Source: Gp13-AA77 sp035516075 | GTDB lineage: Bacteria; Acidobacteriota; Terriglobia; UBA7540 | DNA: 14,731 nt | Direction of reading: 5' to 3' | Assembly (NCBI GenBank): GCA_035516075.1 | Contig: DATJAQ010000111.1 | Span: 1 to 14,731 of the forward strand | Shown: in pieces, positions 14,595 to 14,731 of the stretch | Layout of the letters: each line of letters begins with the position of its first letter | Position numbering within the stretch: the stretch's first letter is position 1 | Program-made: the position numbers and the translations under genes | Notes under the pieces: model-generated | What the model was told of the DNA's origin: nothing | Database searches by the model: none | What the model saw: the letters and a program-made list of their open reading frames with translations, nothing else

Positions 14595-14651
14595 TCGAGA
14601 CGTGTTAAATGTTACCGCTGAGGGGCTGTCGAGACATTTGAAAATGTTACC
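14595..14651. repeat. Two 22-23-bp direct repeats, putative IS-end transposase sites
   Basis: 14595-14616 and 14629-14651 both begin TCGAGAC and end AATGTTACC, with a variable 6-7 base middle and a one-base length difference. A third, partial match (GATGTAACC) follows at about 14668-14676. Tandem repeats of this kind just before a transposase-like start resemble transposase-binding sites in an insertion-sequence end. The exact terminus is not clear; it could lie near 14579-14595. Confidence 0.55.
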
Positions 14652-14690
14652 CGTCGCGTCGCCGGGGATGTAACCCTCCAGAAGGACTCT

Positions 14691-14697
14691 GAGGAGG
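14691..14697 (+). promoter_or_regulatory. Strong ribosome-binding site at the right edge
   Basis: GAGGAGG lies six bases before the ATG at 14704. It is a near-perfect Shine-Dalgarno match and supports a real start there. Confidence 0.75.
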
Positions 14698-14703
14698 GTC
14701 ATC

Positions 14704-14731
14704 ATGAGCCACGCCTCGCGCTGGGAGTATT
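14704..14731 (+). CDS. 5' end of a probable DDE/integrase-type transposase (cut by window edge)
   Basis: Only nine full codons are visible, reading MSHASRWEY. The very strong ribosome site and the repeats upstream make it a real gene start. The peptide resembles my memory of the N-termini of integrase-core transposases common in acidobacterial and proteobacterial genomes (Ser-Arg-x-Glu-Tyr followed by an Ile-rich helix). Nine residues are too few for a firm family call. The strand and the repeats at 14595-14651 would make this the left part of an insertion sequence extending beyond the window. Confidence 0.45.

Noticed and set aside
14416..14673. 85-residue plus-strand open frame running into the IS-like repeats
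   Set aside because: Ser/Arg/Pro-rich translation, no motif, no ribosome site, and it overlaps the direct repeats.
1..14731. CRISPR array, tRNA, rRNA or prophage genes
   Set aside because: I saw no regularly spaced short repeats, no tRNA-like cloverleaf, no rRNA sequence and no phage structural or lysis proteins.

Overview
The window is GC-rich bacterial chromosomal DNA, densely coding and carrying no rRNA, tRNA or CRISPR. The gene mix points to a soil Acidobacteriota, perhaps near Bryobacteraceae/Solibacter. It includes a DUF1835 protein, a small CPCCG-box protein, Tat-exported GH29 fucosidase and PIG-L proteins, and a DUF433/DUF5615 pair. That assignment is inference from family memory; no marker gene proves it.

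Left part (1-7048, + strand): an RhlE-like DEAD-box RNA helicase, an FAD/NAD(P) disulfide oxidoreductase of the mercuric-reductase/RclA type, a DUF1835 protein, RNase R, and a 106-residue protein with one CPCCG knuckle. The helicase and RNase R are both RNA-turnover enzymes that unwind or degrade structured RNA. The last three genes are closely spaced.

Middle part (7045-10671, - strand), read in transcription order from a good sigma-70-type promoter near 10643-10671: a Tat-exported alpha-L-fucosidase; a Tat-exported PIG-L deacetylase; a 27-codon broken copy of an EVE-like gene start; a DUF433/DUF5615 toxin-antitoxin-like pair with ATGA overlap; and an intact EVE-like gene whose stop overlaps the stop of the convergent CPCCG gene. 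The fucosidase and deacetylase look like a small export-linked glycan-degradation unit. The toxin-antitoxin-like pair lies between two direct copies of a 75-bp segment (7461-7535 and 8277-8351, 71 of 75 identical) holding the start of the EVE-like gene. This is the most unusual structure in the window.

Right part (10776-14731): a cytochrome P450 (+), a convergent secreted CE1/EsteraseD-type esterase (-), and a Dph6/DUF71-type ATP pyrophosphatase (-) whose ribosome-binding site lies in a short hairpin. The far right edge has a strong ribosome-binding site and the first nine codons of an ORF, preceded by two 22-23-bp direct repeats. This resembles the left end of an insertion sequence cut by the window edge.

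The core genes are ordinary. The accessory interest lies in the EVE / DUF433-DUF5615 / EVE-fragment arrangement and the putative IS end.
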